A stretch of 59,856 nucleotides of DNA from Actinomycetes bacterium (GTDB lineage Bacteria; Actinomycetota; Coriobacteriia; Anaerosomatales; Anaerosomataceae). Position 1 is the stretch's first letter. Each line of letters starts with the position of its first letter. The notes under the pieces are model-generated. The model did no database searches. It saw only the letters and a list, made by a program, of their open reading frames with translations, and was not told the origin of the DNA. Positions 25,387-34,225 of this stretch are shown here, in pieces. The stretch is taken from positions 1-59,856 of the forward strand of contig JAJFTR010000095.1 in NCBI GenBank assembly GCA_021372825.1, given 5' to 3'. A program made the translations under genes and the position numbers.

Positions 25387-26463
25387 CTAGTCCTCGTCGC
25401 GCGCGCACATCTGCGCCGCGATCGTCCCACCAGCGCACGCCGCCAAGAAGAACGCGGGGTCCTCTGCGACCGATCGGCCCATCGAACGCATGGCGATGCC
25501 GCGCGTGTCAGGCATCTCGTCGATAACCACATCCACCCGCGTGTGCCGCTCCCAGATCCCAGCGTCTTCCAGTGCCTGGTCGACGGCCCGCGCCTCGCTC
25601 GAAGGGAGCACCGGGACCGCCACGACCGCGGGTGCGAGCGCGATGCGGCGAAGCGCCACAAGCGAGTGGTGACTCACCCCGCGGTGACGCGGGCGCGGAT
25701 CCGCGAAGGACATCCTCAAGACCGCCACTGGTCTCCCGTCCAGGGCAGCTGCTGCGTTGATCGTCTCTCCCGCCCCTACCCCACCGTGACCATACGGCGT
25801 CGCGGTGCCCGTGATACCAGGTCCTGGCGCCACGACGGCGAGATCGGCGTGCGCCACGTGACGTGCCGCCAACAGGCCTGAGTGCACACTCACTGATTCC
25901 AGGTCCCCGCCGAAGGACTGGCCTGAGGTGATCGTGGCGTCGAGCAGCCCCGCTTCCCGCATGTTGGCAACGACATCGGAGAATGCGAGCGGCAGCGAAG
26001 CGGTGTCCGTCATGAGATAAGCGACCCGCAAGGACGGGTCGTACTGCCTCGCGGCCGCAACTGCCGGAAGAACCTGGCTGTGGAGCCCGCAGCACACCAC
26101 CGGCATTCCCTCGAGGCTCGTTGCGGCAGCCATCACTGCTGCATGTTCACTCGCCGCTTCCTCGACTGCCAGCACATCGCACTGCAGCGGTGTGTAGCGG
26201 AGCTTCATGATGTGCCCGCCGGAAGGCTCGTCGACCCCGACGCCGGCGCCCTCGCGAGCAACCACCAGGTGGAACCCGCCCGTGCCCAGGCCGAGATCGA
26301 CAGCGGTGGTGTTCACGAGTACGCGCTCTCCTACCTCACAGCGGCCGGAGAGCCGCGGGTACGCGATCGCTGGCGCCTCCGTCCCCTCTACACGCACCGT
26401 GAGCCGCTGAAGGTCACCTCTAGCCTCGGCGATATGGACGACCTCTCCCCAGACAAGCCTCAT
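25387..26463 (-). CDS. DUF3866 family protein
   Basis: A 358-residue soluble protein that I assign to DUF3866. It begins with a small beta-rich region (about 1-80) and continues with [13 protein letters not shown] and a central sequence [17 protein letters not shown] that is characteristic of the family. The rest is alpha/beta, with ACAGGTIA near the C terminus. No catalytic residues can be assigned. The ATG at 26463 has TGAGG five bases upstream, and the gene follows pyrG after 39 bases, so both are probably cotranscribed. The function is unknown. Confidence 0.85.
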   Translation of the reverse strand: MRLVWGEVVHIAEARGDLQRLTVRVEGTEAPAIAYPRLSGRCEVGERVLVNTTAVDLGLGTGGFHLVVAREGAGVGVDEPSGGHIMKLRYTPLQCDVLAVEEAASEHAAVMAAATSLEGMPVVCCGLHSQVLPAVAAARQYDPSLRVAYLMTDTASLPLAFSDVVANMREAGLLDATITSGQSFGGDLESVSVHSGLLAARHVAHADLAVVAPGPGITGTATPYGHGGVGAGETINAAAALDGRPVAVLRMSFADPRPRHRGVSHHSLVALRRIALAPAVVAVPVLPSSEARAVDQALEDAGIWERHTRVDVVIDEMPDTRGIAMRSMGRSVAEDPAFFLAACAGGTIAAQMCARDED

Positions 26464-26502
26464 CGGCGCCTCATCTCTTCGCGGCGCGTCCCTGGGGCGC
26501 GT

Positions 26503-28116
26503 CTAGGCGCGCGACTTCTTGTAGGCGACCGCCGCACCCACGAAGTCGCGGAACAAGGGCGCAGGACGCGTGGGCCGGCTCTTGAACTCAGGGTGTCCCT
26601 GGCTTCCCACGAACCATGGGTGGCCGGGCAGCTCCACCATCTCCACGAGCTTGCCATCCGGCGAAACCCCGCTGATCACCATTCCCGCATCGGTGAGCCG
26701 CTGCCGATAGGCGTTGTTGACCTCGTAGCGGTGGCGGTGACGCTCGTAGATGACCTCTTGTCCGTACGCCTCAGATGCCTTCGTCCCCGGCTGCACCTTA
26801 CAGGGGTAGGCGCCGAGTCGCATCGTGCCCCCCATGTCGCTCACATCTTGCTGCTCGCGCATGAGGTCGATCACGGGGTGCTCGGTCACCGGGTCGAACT
26901 CACTGGAGTTCGCGCCTTCCAGGCCGACGACGTTGCGGGCGAACTCCGCAACCGCGACTTGCATCCCCAGACAGATGCCCAGATACGGCACCTTGTTCTC
27001 ACGCGCGAAACGCGCTGCGCTGATCTTGCCTTCGATGCCTCGGATACCGAACCCGCCGGGCACCAGGATCCCGTCGAACGACGTGAGCTCTTGCTCGACC
27101 TCCTCGGGAGTGAGGCTTTCGGCGTCCACCCAATGCACGTTGACCTTGTGATCGTGGTGGATACCCGCATGTTGGAGCGCTTCGGTGACCGAGAGGTACG
27201 CGTCGGGAAGCTGCACGTACTTCCCCACGAGCGCGATATCCACCTCATCGACGATCTGCTTGCGGTGCTCCACGAACGCGGCCCACTCGGCCAGGTCCAC
27301 GTCCCCGCACTCAAGCTCGAGCCGGTCGAGGACCATCTTGTCGAGCCCCTGCTCGTGCAGGGTGAGGGGCACCTCGTAGATGCTCGGCGCGTCCACTGCC
27401 GAGATGACCGCGTGGGCGTCGACGTCGCAGAAGAGCGCGATCTTTCGCCGGATGCCCACATCGATCGGACGGTCCGACCGGCACACGATGAAATCAGGCA
27501 GGATACCGATGCTGCGCAGCTCTTGCACGGAGTGCTGGGTCGGCTTGGTCTTGAGCTCTCCTGATGCGGCGATGTAGGGCACGAGCGTGACATGGATGTA
27601 GCACACGTTCTCTCGGCCGCGGTCCTTGCGAAGCTGACGGATCGCCTCAAGGAAGGGCAGCGATTCGATGTCGCCCACCGTCCCGCCGACCTCCGTGATG
27701 ATCACATCGGGTTGGGTCTGCTCGGCAAGACGGACGATGCGGTCCTTGATCTCGTTGGTCACGTGTGGGATGACCTGGACCGTTCTGCCGAGAAAGTCCC
27801 CACGGCGTTCCTTGGCGATAAGCGCCTGATACACGGACCCCGCCGTCACGTTGCAGTCGCGCGACAGCGACTCGTCGATGAAGCGCTCGTAGTGCCCCAG
27901 GTCGAGGTCGGTCTCACCGCCATCGTCGGTCACGAAGACCTCGCCATGTTGGAAGGGACTCATCGTGCCGGGATCGACGTTGAGGTAGGGGTCGAGCTTC
28001 TGGATCGTCACCTTGAGTCCTCGCGACTTGAGCAGCCGTCCGAGAGATGCAGCAGTGATCCCCTTGCCGAGCGATGAGACCACGCCGCCTGTGACGAAGA
28101 TGTGCTTTGTCGCCAT
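26503..28116 (-). CDS. pyrG: CTP synthase
   Basis: Glutamine-dependent enzyme that aminates UTP to CTP. The synthase domain starts with [19 protein letters not shown], whose P loop is near residues 11-20, and includes the metal and nucleotide region [14 protein letters not shown]. The class I glutaminase domain has nucleophile Cys382 in GICLGMQ and His508/Glu510 in GHPEF. At 537 residues it is full length. In Mycobacterium the same gene lies close to the tlyA-nadK-recN-SteA-SteB block; here about 5 kb of envelope genes separates them. Confidence 0.98.
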   Translation of the reverse strand: MATKHIFVTGGVVSSLGKGITAASLGRLLKSRGLKVTIQKLDPYLNVDPGTMSPFQHGEVFVTDDGGETDLDLGHYERFIDESLSRDCNVTAGSVYQALIAKERRGDFLGRTVQVIPHVTNEIKDRIVRLAEQTQPDVIITEVGGTVGDIESLPFLEAIRQLRKDRGRENVCYIHVTLVPYIAASGELKTKPTQHSVQELRSIGILPDFIVCRSDRPIDVGIRRKIALFCDVDAHAVISAVDAPSIYEVPLTLHEQGLDKMVLDRLELECGDVDLAEWAAFVEHRKQIVDEVDIALVGKYVQLPDAYLSVTEALQHAGIHHDHKVNVHWVDAESLTPEEVEQELTSFDGILVPGGFGIRGIEGKISAARFARENKVPYLGICLGMQVAVAEFARNVVGLEGANSSEFDPVTEHPVIDLMREQQDVSDMGGTMRLGAYPCKVQPGTKASEAYGQEVIYERHRHRYEVNNAYRQRLTDAGMVISGVSPDGKLVEMVELPGHPWFVGSQGHPEFKSRPTRPAPLFRDFVGAAVAYKKSRA

Positions 28117-28124
28117 ACCTTGGA

Positions 28125-29150
28125 TCAGGCCTCCCTCGAGTCGTGGTCGTCGGGTCCATCATACCGCGTGTCGTCCGCCTCTGGCGGTGGCTCGGGCACC
28201 TCGTGCTCTCGTCTTCGGCCGATCGAGTCAAGCCACGCAAGAACCGGCGTACGCTCGATGACCGCCGAGAACGAGAGCCTTTCGGAGAGGAGGTTGAGGA
28301 CGAGCATCACGACTGCATAGGCGACGAGTCCGCTCGTGGGGAGCCCGCTTGCGATGGTCACGCCGACGGCAGCGCCCATGGCGTTGGCGCCCGCGTCTCC
28401 GAGCATCCCTTCTTCTCCTAGGTCGTACCGCCACACCGCGAAGACGGGGCCAAGAAGCATGAGAGCGAAGACCGTCAGCTCAGTGATAGAGCCACGGGCC
28501 ACGGCCAGCTCCCCCGTGTACGGCCCCAGCCCGAAGACGACCGAGACGACGCCGACGCAGGCGAGCACGCAGTAGGTCTTAAGAGCGCGCCCCGGACGAA
28601 GGTCCATGAGGTTCACGAAGTTCGACGTGAGAGCGACGGCAGCTGCCGCCAGGAGCACGAGCGCTACGTCGCGCAGACCCCATGGTCTCACGTGACGGCT
28701 CCAGGGCGCGGCGACCGCCAGCAGCGCCGCGACGCCGATGCTGGCCGCGCTGATTCCCACGAGCTTGAGCCCACCGGTGGTGAGGCGCCCCGTCATGATC
28801 GCGCGCACATGACCGCGAAAACCTCTTACCTCTCTCGTGCCAAGAGCGTCGTCCACCAACCCGAAGCTGAAGCCGGCAAGAGCCACAAGACCTGCAAGAG
28901 CAAGCACGAGCGTCGCCCTCAGTCCCGGGAAGACCACGGGGAGCACGATCCCTGCGACCATCGCGCCCCCCGCCCAGACGAGCCACACGACGCCGAGTCC
29001 CAAGAAGACGTCACGGCCGCGGTAGTTCTTCATCCGGGCATGTGCTGTATCACGGAGCACCGGTAAGAGCATGCGCATGGCGCCCCACGGGACGAGGACC
29101 CCCACGACAAGCGCCGAGGTGATCGCGAGCAGCGAGTCCAGAAGACTCAC
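28125..29150 (-). CDS. MraY/WecA-like glycosyl-1-phosphate transferase (GT4), diverged
   Basis: An integral membrane protein of 341 residues with about ten helices. It keeps landmark sequences of the polyprenyl-phosphate HexNAc-1-phosphate transferase superfamily: GLVDDALG (Asp100, Asp101), NFVNLMD (177-183) and GDAGAN (251-256), which matches the GDTGS site of MraY. The usual DGLDGLA sequence is replaced by DLRPGRA, and the MraY HHH motif is absent. It probably handles a lipid-linked sugar phosphate, but the substrate is unknown, and loss of activity cannot be ruled out. A charged, Pro/Glu-rich tail ends the protein. It overlaps the next gene upstream by four bases. Confidence 0.78.
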   Translation of the reverse strand: MSLLDSLLAITSALVVGVLVPWGAMRMLLPVLRDTAHARMKNYRGRDVFLGLGVVWLVWAGGAMVAGIVLPVVFPGLRATLVLALAGLVALAGFSFGLVDDALGTREVRGFRGHVRAIMTGRLTTGGLKLVGISAASIGVAALLAVAAPWSRHVRPWGLRDVALVLLAAAAVALTSNFVNLMDLRPGRALKTYCVLACVGVVSVVFGLGPYTGELAVARGSITELTVFALMLLGPVFAVWRYDLGEEGMLGDAGANAMGAAVGVTIASGLPTSGLVAYAVVMLVLNLLSERLSFSAVIERTPVLAWLDSIGRRREHEVPEPPPEADDTRYDGPDDHDSREA

Positions 29151-30865
29151 CGAGCCACCTCCCTCTCATCGGCGTCAGGCGCGAGCATGAGCATGACGAG
29201 AGCGCCTGCAAGGTAGAGCAGCATGAGTCCGAGTATCGCGACCCCGGAGTCCTCGACCACCATGCCGACCGTTCCACCCACAAGCCCCGCGATGACCGCG
29301 CCATGAAAGGTGGGGTAACGCTTGAAGACAGCTGCCATCCGGCCACGCGGATGAGCCACCATGTACACGAAACCGATGACCACCAGGCACGCGATCGCCG
29401 TGATGGGGGTCTCCGTGAAGATCCGCAAGCTCGTCTCAGCGCGACGCACCACTACATCGAGCATGCCGCTCGGGCCGCTGTCGAGCGCGCGGGTGACATG
29501 GGTCGCTCCGGGCATGAGGCGATCGACCATCACGACCACCCCGAGCGAGATCACCACGGCGCCGGCCGCCAGGAACACGTCGCTGAATCTCACTCTCCTG
29601 TGCCGAGACGCCACCGCAAGGGCCACGAAAGTCACGGGAGCCCACACCGCCACGACCGAGTTCGCACCGAGGAACGGCAGCGCCGCCACACAGACCGCCA
29701 CTACGCCGGTCAAGACGATCACGCGGTCGGACGTGCGCCTATCGGCCCGAACCGCATCGAGTTCGAGGGCGACTCCTGTGAGCAGAGCGCCCACGAGTAC
29801 GGCGGCGCCCTCATTGCCCAGCCCATAGAACCGGAAGCCCGCCACAGGCGAGTAGGAGAACAGACTCGACGTGGAAAGAGGCGCACCGAGCACCTGGTCG
29901 ACGACGAGCGTCGCCGCCGTCGCCAACGCTGCGAGCGCAATACCCGCGCCGGTCCCGAACCGGTGCCATGCGAGCTGCGAGAACAGCCAGACAAGACCGC
30001 TTGCGGCGAGCAAGAGTGCGACGATCCGCGCACCGGTGGCAGGATAGCGCTCCACTGCGAAGAGCAGCGTCCCTCCCGCTGGTACGCACAGGCCGAACAG
30101 CAGCGCCCGTCGTGTGACTGTCGACCAGTACAGGTAGCGCGTCCTCGAGCGTCCGCGCTCCGCAAGCAGCCAACCCACGACCACCAGGACCACCATCGCG
30201 ACGGTGAATGCGCTCTGCAAAGGGATCCGCGTGCGCTCCATCGCCACGAGGAAGGACTCCATCTCGGCCACACGCTCGATGCGCTCGGCCGCGCCAAGAC
30301 CCCCACGGTCGACCGAGCAGACGGCATCGCTATCCGCACTGTCTCGCCGTCCCGCGACGTTCATGATCGTCTCGGCCACGTCATGGTCGGTGACGATCCC
30401 CACCCGTCGGGTGCTCGAGCTCAGCAGGAGCCCATTGTCGTAACCACCACCGCGCAACACGACAAGGCCGGGACGGTCCGACGTGGGGACCGACACCAAC
30501 GCCACCATGGCATGCGGCGGCGTGCTCTGGACGACCTCCGCGATGCGCGTGTCCGCGACGCGACCGCTTTCCGGAACGACCACGGTGTGGATGTCGCGGC
30601 CGTAAGGAGCACTCGCGTAGACGCTCAGCGTCGCAGTGGTCTCCTCCGGCACATGCGTCACCACCAGGCCGAGCGCCCCTTCCTCGGCAAGCTCGCGCGC
30701 GGCCGGCATCATACCCGATGCGATATCGGACGACCTCAGACCAGAACAGACGATCACCGTGACATCAGTGCGAGCAGAGGCCGGAGACGCGGGTAGCTCG
30801 GCGCACCCGGCGAGTCCGGCCGACACGATCAGCGCCATGAGTGCCGCCGCGATCCGTGCCCGCAT
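29147..30865 (-). CDS. Lipobox-bearing polytopic membrane protein, function unknown
   Basis: A 572-residue protein that starts with a lipoprotein signal (LAGC, modified Cys21). An extracytoplasmic domain of about 180 residues follows, with TDVTVIVCSGLRSSDIA and repeated loops resembling the core of alkaline-phosphatase-like hydrolases (weak resemblance, not proven). From about residue 220 there are some ten membrane helices, including the motif SPVAGFRFYGLGNEGAAVL. I have a general recollection of similar GLGNE or GIGNE motifs in membrane proteins of Gram-positive bacteria but can name no family. The ATG at 30865 has GGAG upstream; the frame is open to 31456 but that part underlies murJ. It overlaps the GT4 gene by four bases and is divergent from murJ. 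Confidence 0.75.
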   Translation of the reverse strand: MRARIAAALMALIVSAGLAGCAELPASPASARTDVTVIVCSGLRSSDIASGMMPAARELAEEGALGLVVTHVPEETTATLSVYASAPYGRDIHTVVVPESGRVADTRIAEVVQSTPPHAMVALVSVPTSDRPGLVVLRGGGYDNGLLLSSSTRRVGIVTDHDVAETIMNVAGRRDSADSDAVCSVDRGGLGAAERIERVAEMESFLVAMERTRIPLQSAFTVAMVVLVVVGWLLAERGRSRTRYLYWSTVTRRALLFGLCVPAGGTLLFAVERYPATGARIVALLLAASGLVWLFSQLAWHRFGTGAGIALAALATAATLVVDQVLGAPLSTSSLFSYSPVAGFRFYGLGNEGAAVLVGALLTGVALELDAVRADRRTSDRVIVLTGVVAVCVAALPFLGANSVVAVWAPVTFVALAVASRHRRVRFSDVFLAAGAVVISLGVVVMVDRLMPGATHVTRALDSGPSGMLDVVVRRAETSLRIFTETPITAIACLVVIGFVYMVAHPRGRMAAVFKRYPTFHGAVIAGLVGGTVGMVVEDSGVAILGLMLLYLAGALVMLMLAPDADEREVAR

Positions 30866-31055
30866 GCGCTCTTCTCTCCTCACGGCTGATGAAACGTACG
30901 TCAAGCCGGCTCTCGGCTCGCGGAGTCGCACCTGATGGCTCGTCATGAGACGGCGTCCGGCACCCGCCCGCAAGTATACCGGAACGTTGCGTGCGAACCA
31001 CGGGACAGCACCGGGTCGCGTCGCTCCGTTACAATCAGCAAGGAATCCCACGGCC
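30866..31055. promoter_or_regulatory. Divergent promoter region between the membrane protein gene and murJ
   Basis: About 190 bases without a gene. On the minus strand TATACT (30973-30978) is a good -10 candidate for the membrane protein gene, with no clear -35. On the plus strand TACAAT (31030-31035) is a good -10 candidate for murJ, 26 bases before its Shine-Dalgarno sequence, again with a poor -35. No operator repeat stands out. Confidence 0.4.
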
Positions 31056-31070
31056 GAGGAGTAAGCCATC
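31056..31070 (+). promoter_or_regulatory. Strong ribosome site facing an ATC codon at the 5' end of murJ
   Basis: GAGGAG (31056-31061) is followed after six bases by ATC (31068-31070) in frame with murJ. An in-frame TAA at 31062-31064 excludes any start further upstream. The next usual start is ATG 31104, which has no ribosome site. Translation from ATC would give MAEKQSIARSTA before the later Met-Met, a plausible MurJ N terminus. Confidence 0.55.
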
Positions 31071-31103
31071 GCCGAGAAGCAATCCATCGCCCGCTCGACG
31101 GCC

Positions 31104-32663
31104 ATGATGTCGGTCTCGACGGCTGTCTCAAGGATATCCGGGTTCGTCAGGACGTGGGCCATGGCGTACGCCCTCGGACTCACGGCTATCGCCGACTCGT
31201 ACGACATCGCCAACAACCTTCCGAACATGATCTTCGAACTTCTGGCCGGCGGAGTCCTGTCATCGGTCTTCATCCCTCTGTTCATGGAGAAGCTCCAGTC
31301 AGAAGGCGACCAGAAAGCCGCACGCTTTGCGAGCTCGGTGCTCACGCTGATCATCGCGGTGCTGGGCGTTGTCGCCCTTGCTGGTACGATCTGGCCGGAA
31401 CCGTTCGTTCGAACCCAGACGCTCACCGTGAGCCCCGAAAAAGCGGCGCTCGCCACGCACCTGTTCCGCTTCTTCGCGGTGCAGATCGTCTTCTATGGCG
31501 CCGGCCTCGTGTTCACCGGCGTGCTCAATTCGTATCGGAAGTTCCTTGCGCCCGCTGTGGCGCCCATCTTCAACAACATCGTGGTCATCGTGGCGATCCT
31601 GGGATTCTACGTACCTTTTCGCGACACACGGCCGGACTTGGCGATCGCGGGCCTCGCAGTGGGTACCACACTCGGCGTGCTCGCGATGGCGCTCGTGCAG
31701 GTGCCGAGCCTCATTAAGCTCGGATTCCGCTATACGGCTCGAGTCGACTGGCACGACCCGGCTCTGGCGAAGGTCGCTGCCAAGATGGGGCCCACTCTCG
31801 TTTACGTTGTAACGAACCTTGTCACCGTCTCGGCCAGAACCAACTTCGCTGTCGCTACGGGCGAAGGAGGCCAGGCCGCCCTGAGGTATGCGTGGCAGTT
31901 CTACCAGCTGCCGTACGGGATCTTCGCCGTCGCGCTCGCCACCGCGATCTTCCCTGAGCTTGCCGAACGTGCCAACGCGCACGACATGGCAGGCTTCAAG
32001 GCGATCTTCTCTCGCGGTCTTCGAGCGACGATAGTCCTCATCGTGCCTCTCGCGACGATGCTCGGGGTCCTCGCACGCCCCATCATCACGCTCTACCGCG
32101 CCGGTCGCTTCACGGCCGAAGACGTGCCTGTGGTCGCTGGCGTACTCACCTGGTGGGCGGCAGGGCTCTTCTTCTTCGCTGCTTACATGTTCGTCCTCAA
32201 GACCTTCTACTCCCTGCAGGACACGCGCACACCCATGTTCACGAACATCTTCGCCTCCGCGATCCAGGTGGCGCTCTATGCCATCCTCACCACCGGCGCT
32301 TGGGGTGTGACTCCGCTCGGAATCACCGGTATCCCAATCGCCGATGGCATCTTCTATGGACTGCACCTCACCGCTCTCACGCTTCTGCTACGCCGGCGTA
32401 TCGGCGGGTTCGATTTGCGTGGCATCACCGGCACGTTCGCGCGCGTCCTCGCCGCCTCGGCCATCGGTGGAGCAGCCGCATACGGCGTGCTTCGACTCAC
32501 CGCTTCGCTCGGCTCAGGTGCAGGCTTCATCGTGCAGCTCCTCCTTGCCGGTGCTGCAGGACTCGGCATCACATACGGTGTCGCAGCGGCTCTGGGCGTG
32601 CCTGAGATCCGGGCGGGAGCTCGGCGCGTGCGCTCGGTCGTCCTGCGCCGCAAGGAGTCGTGA
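31104..32663 (+). CDS. murJ: Lipid II flippase MurJ (MviN family)
   Basis: Polytopic MOP-superfamily transporter that moves lipid II across the membrane. The sequence has about 14 helices, an N-terminal SVSTAVSRISGFVRTWAMA that matches the start of MurJ proteins, ANNLPNMIFELLAGG in the first lobe, the conserved YGIFAVALATAIFPELA, and VLKTFYSLQDTRTP. From ATG 31104 the protein is 519 residues. Twelve more family-like residues precede it, and the only strong ribosome site points to an ATC codon at 31068, so the true start may be there. The gene starts a plus-strand pair with the GT2 gene. MurJ is not part of the dcw cluster here. Confidence 0.94.
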   Translation: MMSVSTAVSRISGFVRTWAMAYALGLTAIADSYDIANNLPNMIFELLAGGVLSSVFIPLFMEKLQSEGDQKAARFASSVLTLIIAVLGVVALAGTIWPEPFVRTQTLTVSPEKAALATHLFRFFAVQIVFYGAGLVFTGVLNSYRKFLAPAVAPIFNNIVVIVAILGFYVPFRDTRPDLAIAGLAVGTTLGVLAMALVQVPSLIKLGFRYTARVDWHDPALAKVAAKMGPTLVYVVTNLVTVSARTNFAVATGEGGQAALRYAWQFYQLPYGIFAVALATAIFPELAERANAHDMAGFKAIFSRGLRATIVLIVPLATMLGVLARPIITLYRAGRFTAEDVPVVAGVLTWWAAGLFFFAAYMFVLKTFYSLQDTRTPMFTNIFASAIQVALYAILTTGAWGVTPLGITGIPIADGIFYGLHLTALTLLLRRRIGGFDLRGITGTFARVLAASAIGGAAAYGVLRLTASLGSGAGFIVQLLLAGAAGLGITYGVAAALGVPEIRAGARRVRSVVLRRKES

Positions 32664-33340
32664 TGCCGAGCGTCATCGCACTCGTGCCCGCACACAACGA
32701 AGAGGAGCGCATCGCCGACACCGTGCGTGCGATCACAAACCTCCCGCAGGTGACACGCGTGCTCGTCGTCGATGACGGCTCGACGGATGCTACCGCGGCG
32801 ATCGCCCGTGACGCGGGCGCCGAGGTCGTACGTCTTAAGCGCAACGTCGGCAAGGGAGGAGCTCTCAACGCCGGCTTCGAGGCGATACGCCACTCCGCCG
32901 ACATCGTGCTGCTGCTCGACGCCGACCTGGGCGAGAGCGCACGCGAAGCACGCGCGCTCCTCGCACCTGTTCTCACCGGTGAGGCCGACATGTCCGTCGG
33001 CATCCTTGCCCGACCCGCCGGCTCCGGCGGCTTCGGCCTGGTGAAAGGGCTTGCCCGAGCGGGTATCCGCAGGCTCGGCGGGTTCGATGCCGCGGCTCCG
33101 CTCTCGGGCCAGCGTGCCCTTGATCGCGCCGCGCTGCGCGCCGCGACTCCCTTCGCCCCGGGCTTCGGAGTAGAGGTGGCCATGACGGTACGTGTCCTTC
33201 AGGCGGGGCTGCGCCTCGTGGAGGTCCCGGTCGCGATGACGCACGCTGCCACCGGCAAGACGATGTCGGGCTTCGTACACCGGGGACGGCAGTTCTTCGA
33301 CGTCGCTCGTGTGCTGATGGCGCTTGTCGCTAAGCGCTAG
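32663..33340 (+). CDS. Family 2 glycosyltransferase (DPM1-like)
   Basis: A soluble or peripheral GT-A enzyme of 225 residues. It has VPAHNEE (8-14), DDGSTD (37-42) and the metal-binding DADLGE (86-91), then the pattern of polyprenyl-phosphate mannose/glucose synthases with GFGVEVAMT. There is no C-terminal membrane domain. The ATG at 32663 overlaps the murJ stop in TGATG and has AAGGAG five bases upstream; a GTG three bases earlier is too close. It probably transfers a sugar to a lipid carrier, perhaps for wall polymer decoration, but donor and acceptor are unknown. Its stop overlaps the steB stop on the other strand in CTAG. Confidence 0.85.
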   Translation: MPSVIALVPAHNEEERIADTVRAITNLPQVTRVLVVDDGSTDATAAIARDAGAEVVRLKRNVGKGGALNAGFEAIRHSADIVLLLDADLGESAREARALLAPVLTGEADMSVGILARPAGSGGFGLVKGLARAGIRRLGGFDAAAPLSGQRALDRAALRAATPFAPGFGVEVAMTVRVLQAGLRLVEVPVAMTHAATGKTMSGFVHRGRQFFDVARVLMALVAKR

Positions 33341-34203
33341 GACCTCGCAGGCTTGGCTTCGAGTGGCGGGTACGCGCCATCGGAGCCCGTGCCCAGGCCG
33401 TAGTACCCCGTCGCCCGCCCCGACAACACCCAGACCAGCGAAAACGCCCCCGCTGGAGTATCGACATGATCCACAGCCGAGAACCCCGCGTCAACGGCCT
33501 CAGCAGCCACACCCGTGGCCTGGTTGGTCGCCTCGACGCCTGTGACCACGACACCCGACCCGTCAAAGGCCTTCGCGATCGCCATGGCGGCGCTGTCAGG
33601 CTCTCCTGAGAACGACGCCATCACCACGCAGGCGTCCACCGTCGCGGTGGCTGTCGCCCCATCGACGCTCAGCTCACCGTCGTCGACCAACAGATCGGTC
33701 ACGGGACGTTCTCCTTGCCTGAGCCACTCACCTGCCATGCGCGAGGCTACCGCCTCGAGAATCGCATCGGGGGTTCCGCCGACGTCTTGTCCGAGCATGC
33801 CTGAAAGACCCTCTGGCGTTGCGATATCGAGTCCCAGCATGGGCTTCTCGAACGTGAAGACCACAGGCGTTCCGCCTGCCTGCTCGATAGACGTCGTGAC
33901 CGCTTCAAGACCACTGCTGCGTCCAGAGTTGACGAGAACGCCCACGGTCTTTCCGCGAAGGGCCTCTGCGGTGAGCACAGGCACCGCCTCTTGCGCGAAT
34001 GCACGGTCGTGCTGTAGCTGCTCGCGAAGCGCCCGGTTCTCTTGCTGCATAGCATCGAACTGCTTCTGCAGGTCCTGCACTATGATCGACGTCTGGTCGC
34101 CGATGGTGCCGCGCTCAGCTACGACACTCCCTAGCACCAGTCCGATCGTGAGCGCGAGGAAGACCGCCACCAAAGACGCGATGTGATACCTGAGGTTGTA
34201 CAT
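33337..34203 (-). CDS. steB: SteB / MctB family membrane protein (DUF3186)
   Basis: A 288-residue protein with an N-terminal membrane helix (NLRYHIASLVAVFLALTIGL region) that is highly typical of the family, then a coiled coil (about 40-70) and an alpha/beta extracytoplasmic domain. The family was first described as copper transport protein MctB in Mycobacterium; in Corynebacterium the homologue SteB works with SteA in the cell-separation pathway that controls a peptidoglycan hydrolase. Here it follows steA after 22 bases, with GGGAG six bases before the ATG, so the cell-separation role is the likelier one. Confidence 0.88.
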   Translation of the reverse strand: MYNLRYHIASLVAVFLALTIGLVLGSVVAERGTIGDQTSIIVQDLQKQFDAMQQENRALREQLQHDRAFAQEAVPVLTAEALRGKTVGVLVNSGRSSGLEAVTTSIEQAGGTPVVFTFEKPMLGLDIATPEGLSGMLGQDVGGTPDAILEAVASRMAGEWLRQGERPVTDLLVDDGELSVDGATATATVDACVVMASFSGEPDSAAMAIAKAFDGSGVVVTGVEATNQATGVAAEAVDAGFSAVDHVDTPAGAFSLVWVLSGRATGYYGLGTGSDGAYPPLEAKPARS

Positions 34204-34225
34204 GAAAGACTCCCTGCTCGTGGCC

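Noticed and set aside
30866-31456. N-terminal extension of the unknown membrane protein by 197 residues
   Set aside because: It runs antisense to the 5' part of murJ and across the divergent promoter region. A lipoprotein signal starts exactly at ATG 30865.
33337-33340. Overlap of the GT2 and steB stop codons in CTAG as a regulatory site
   Set aside because: Convergent stops sharing four bases are a simple consequence of compact gene packing, and nothing else marks the site.
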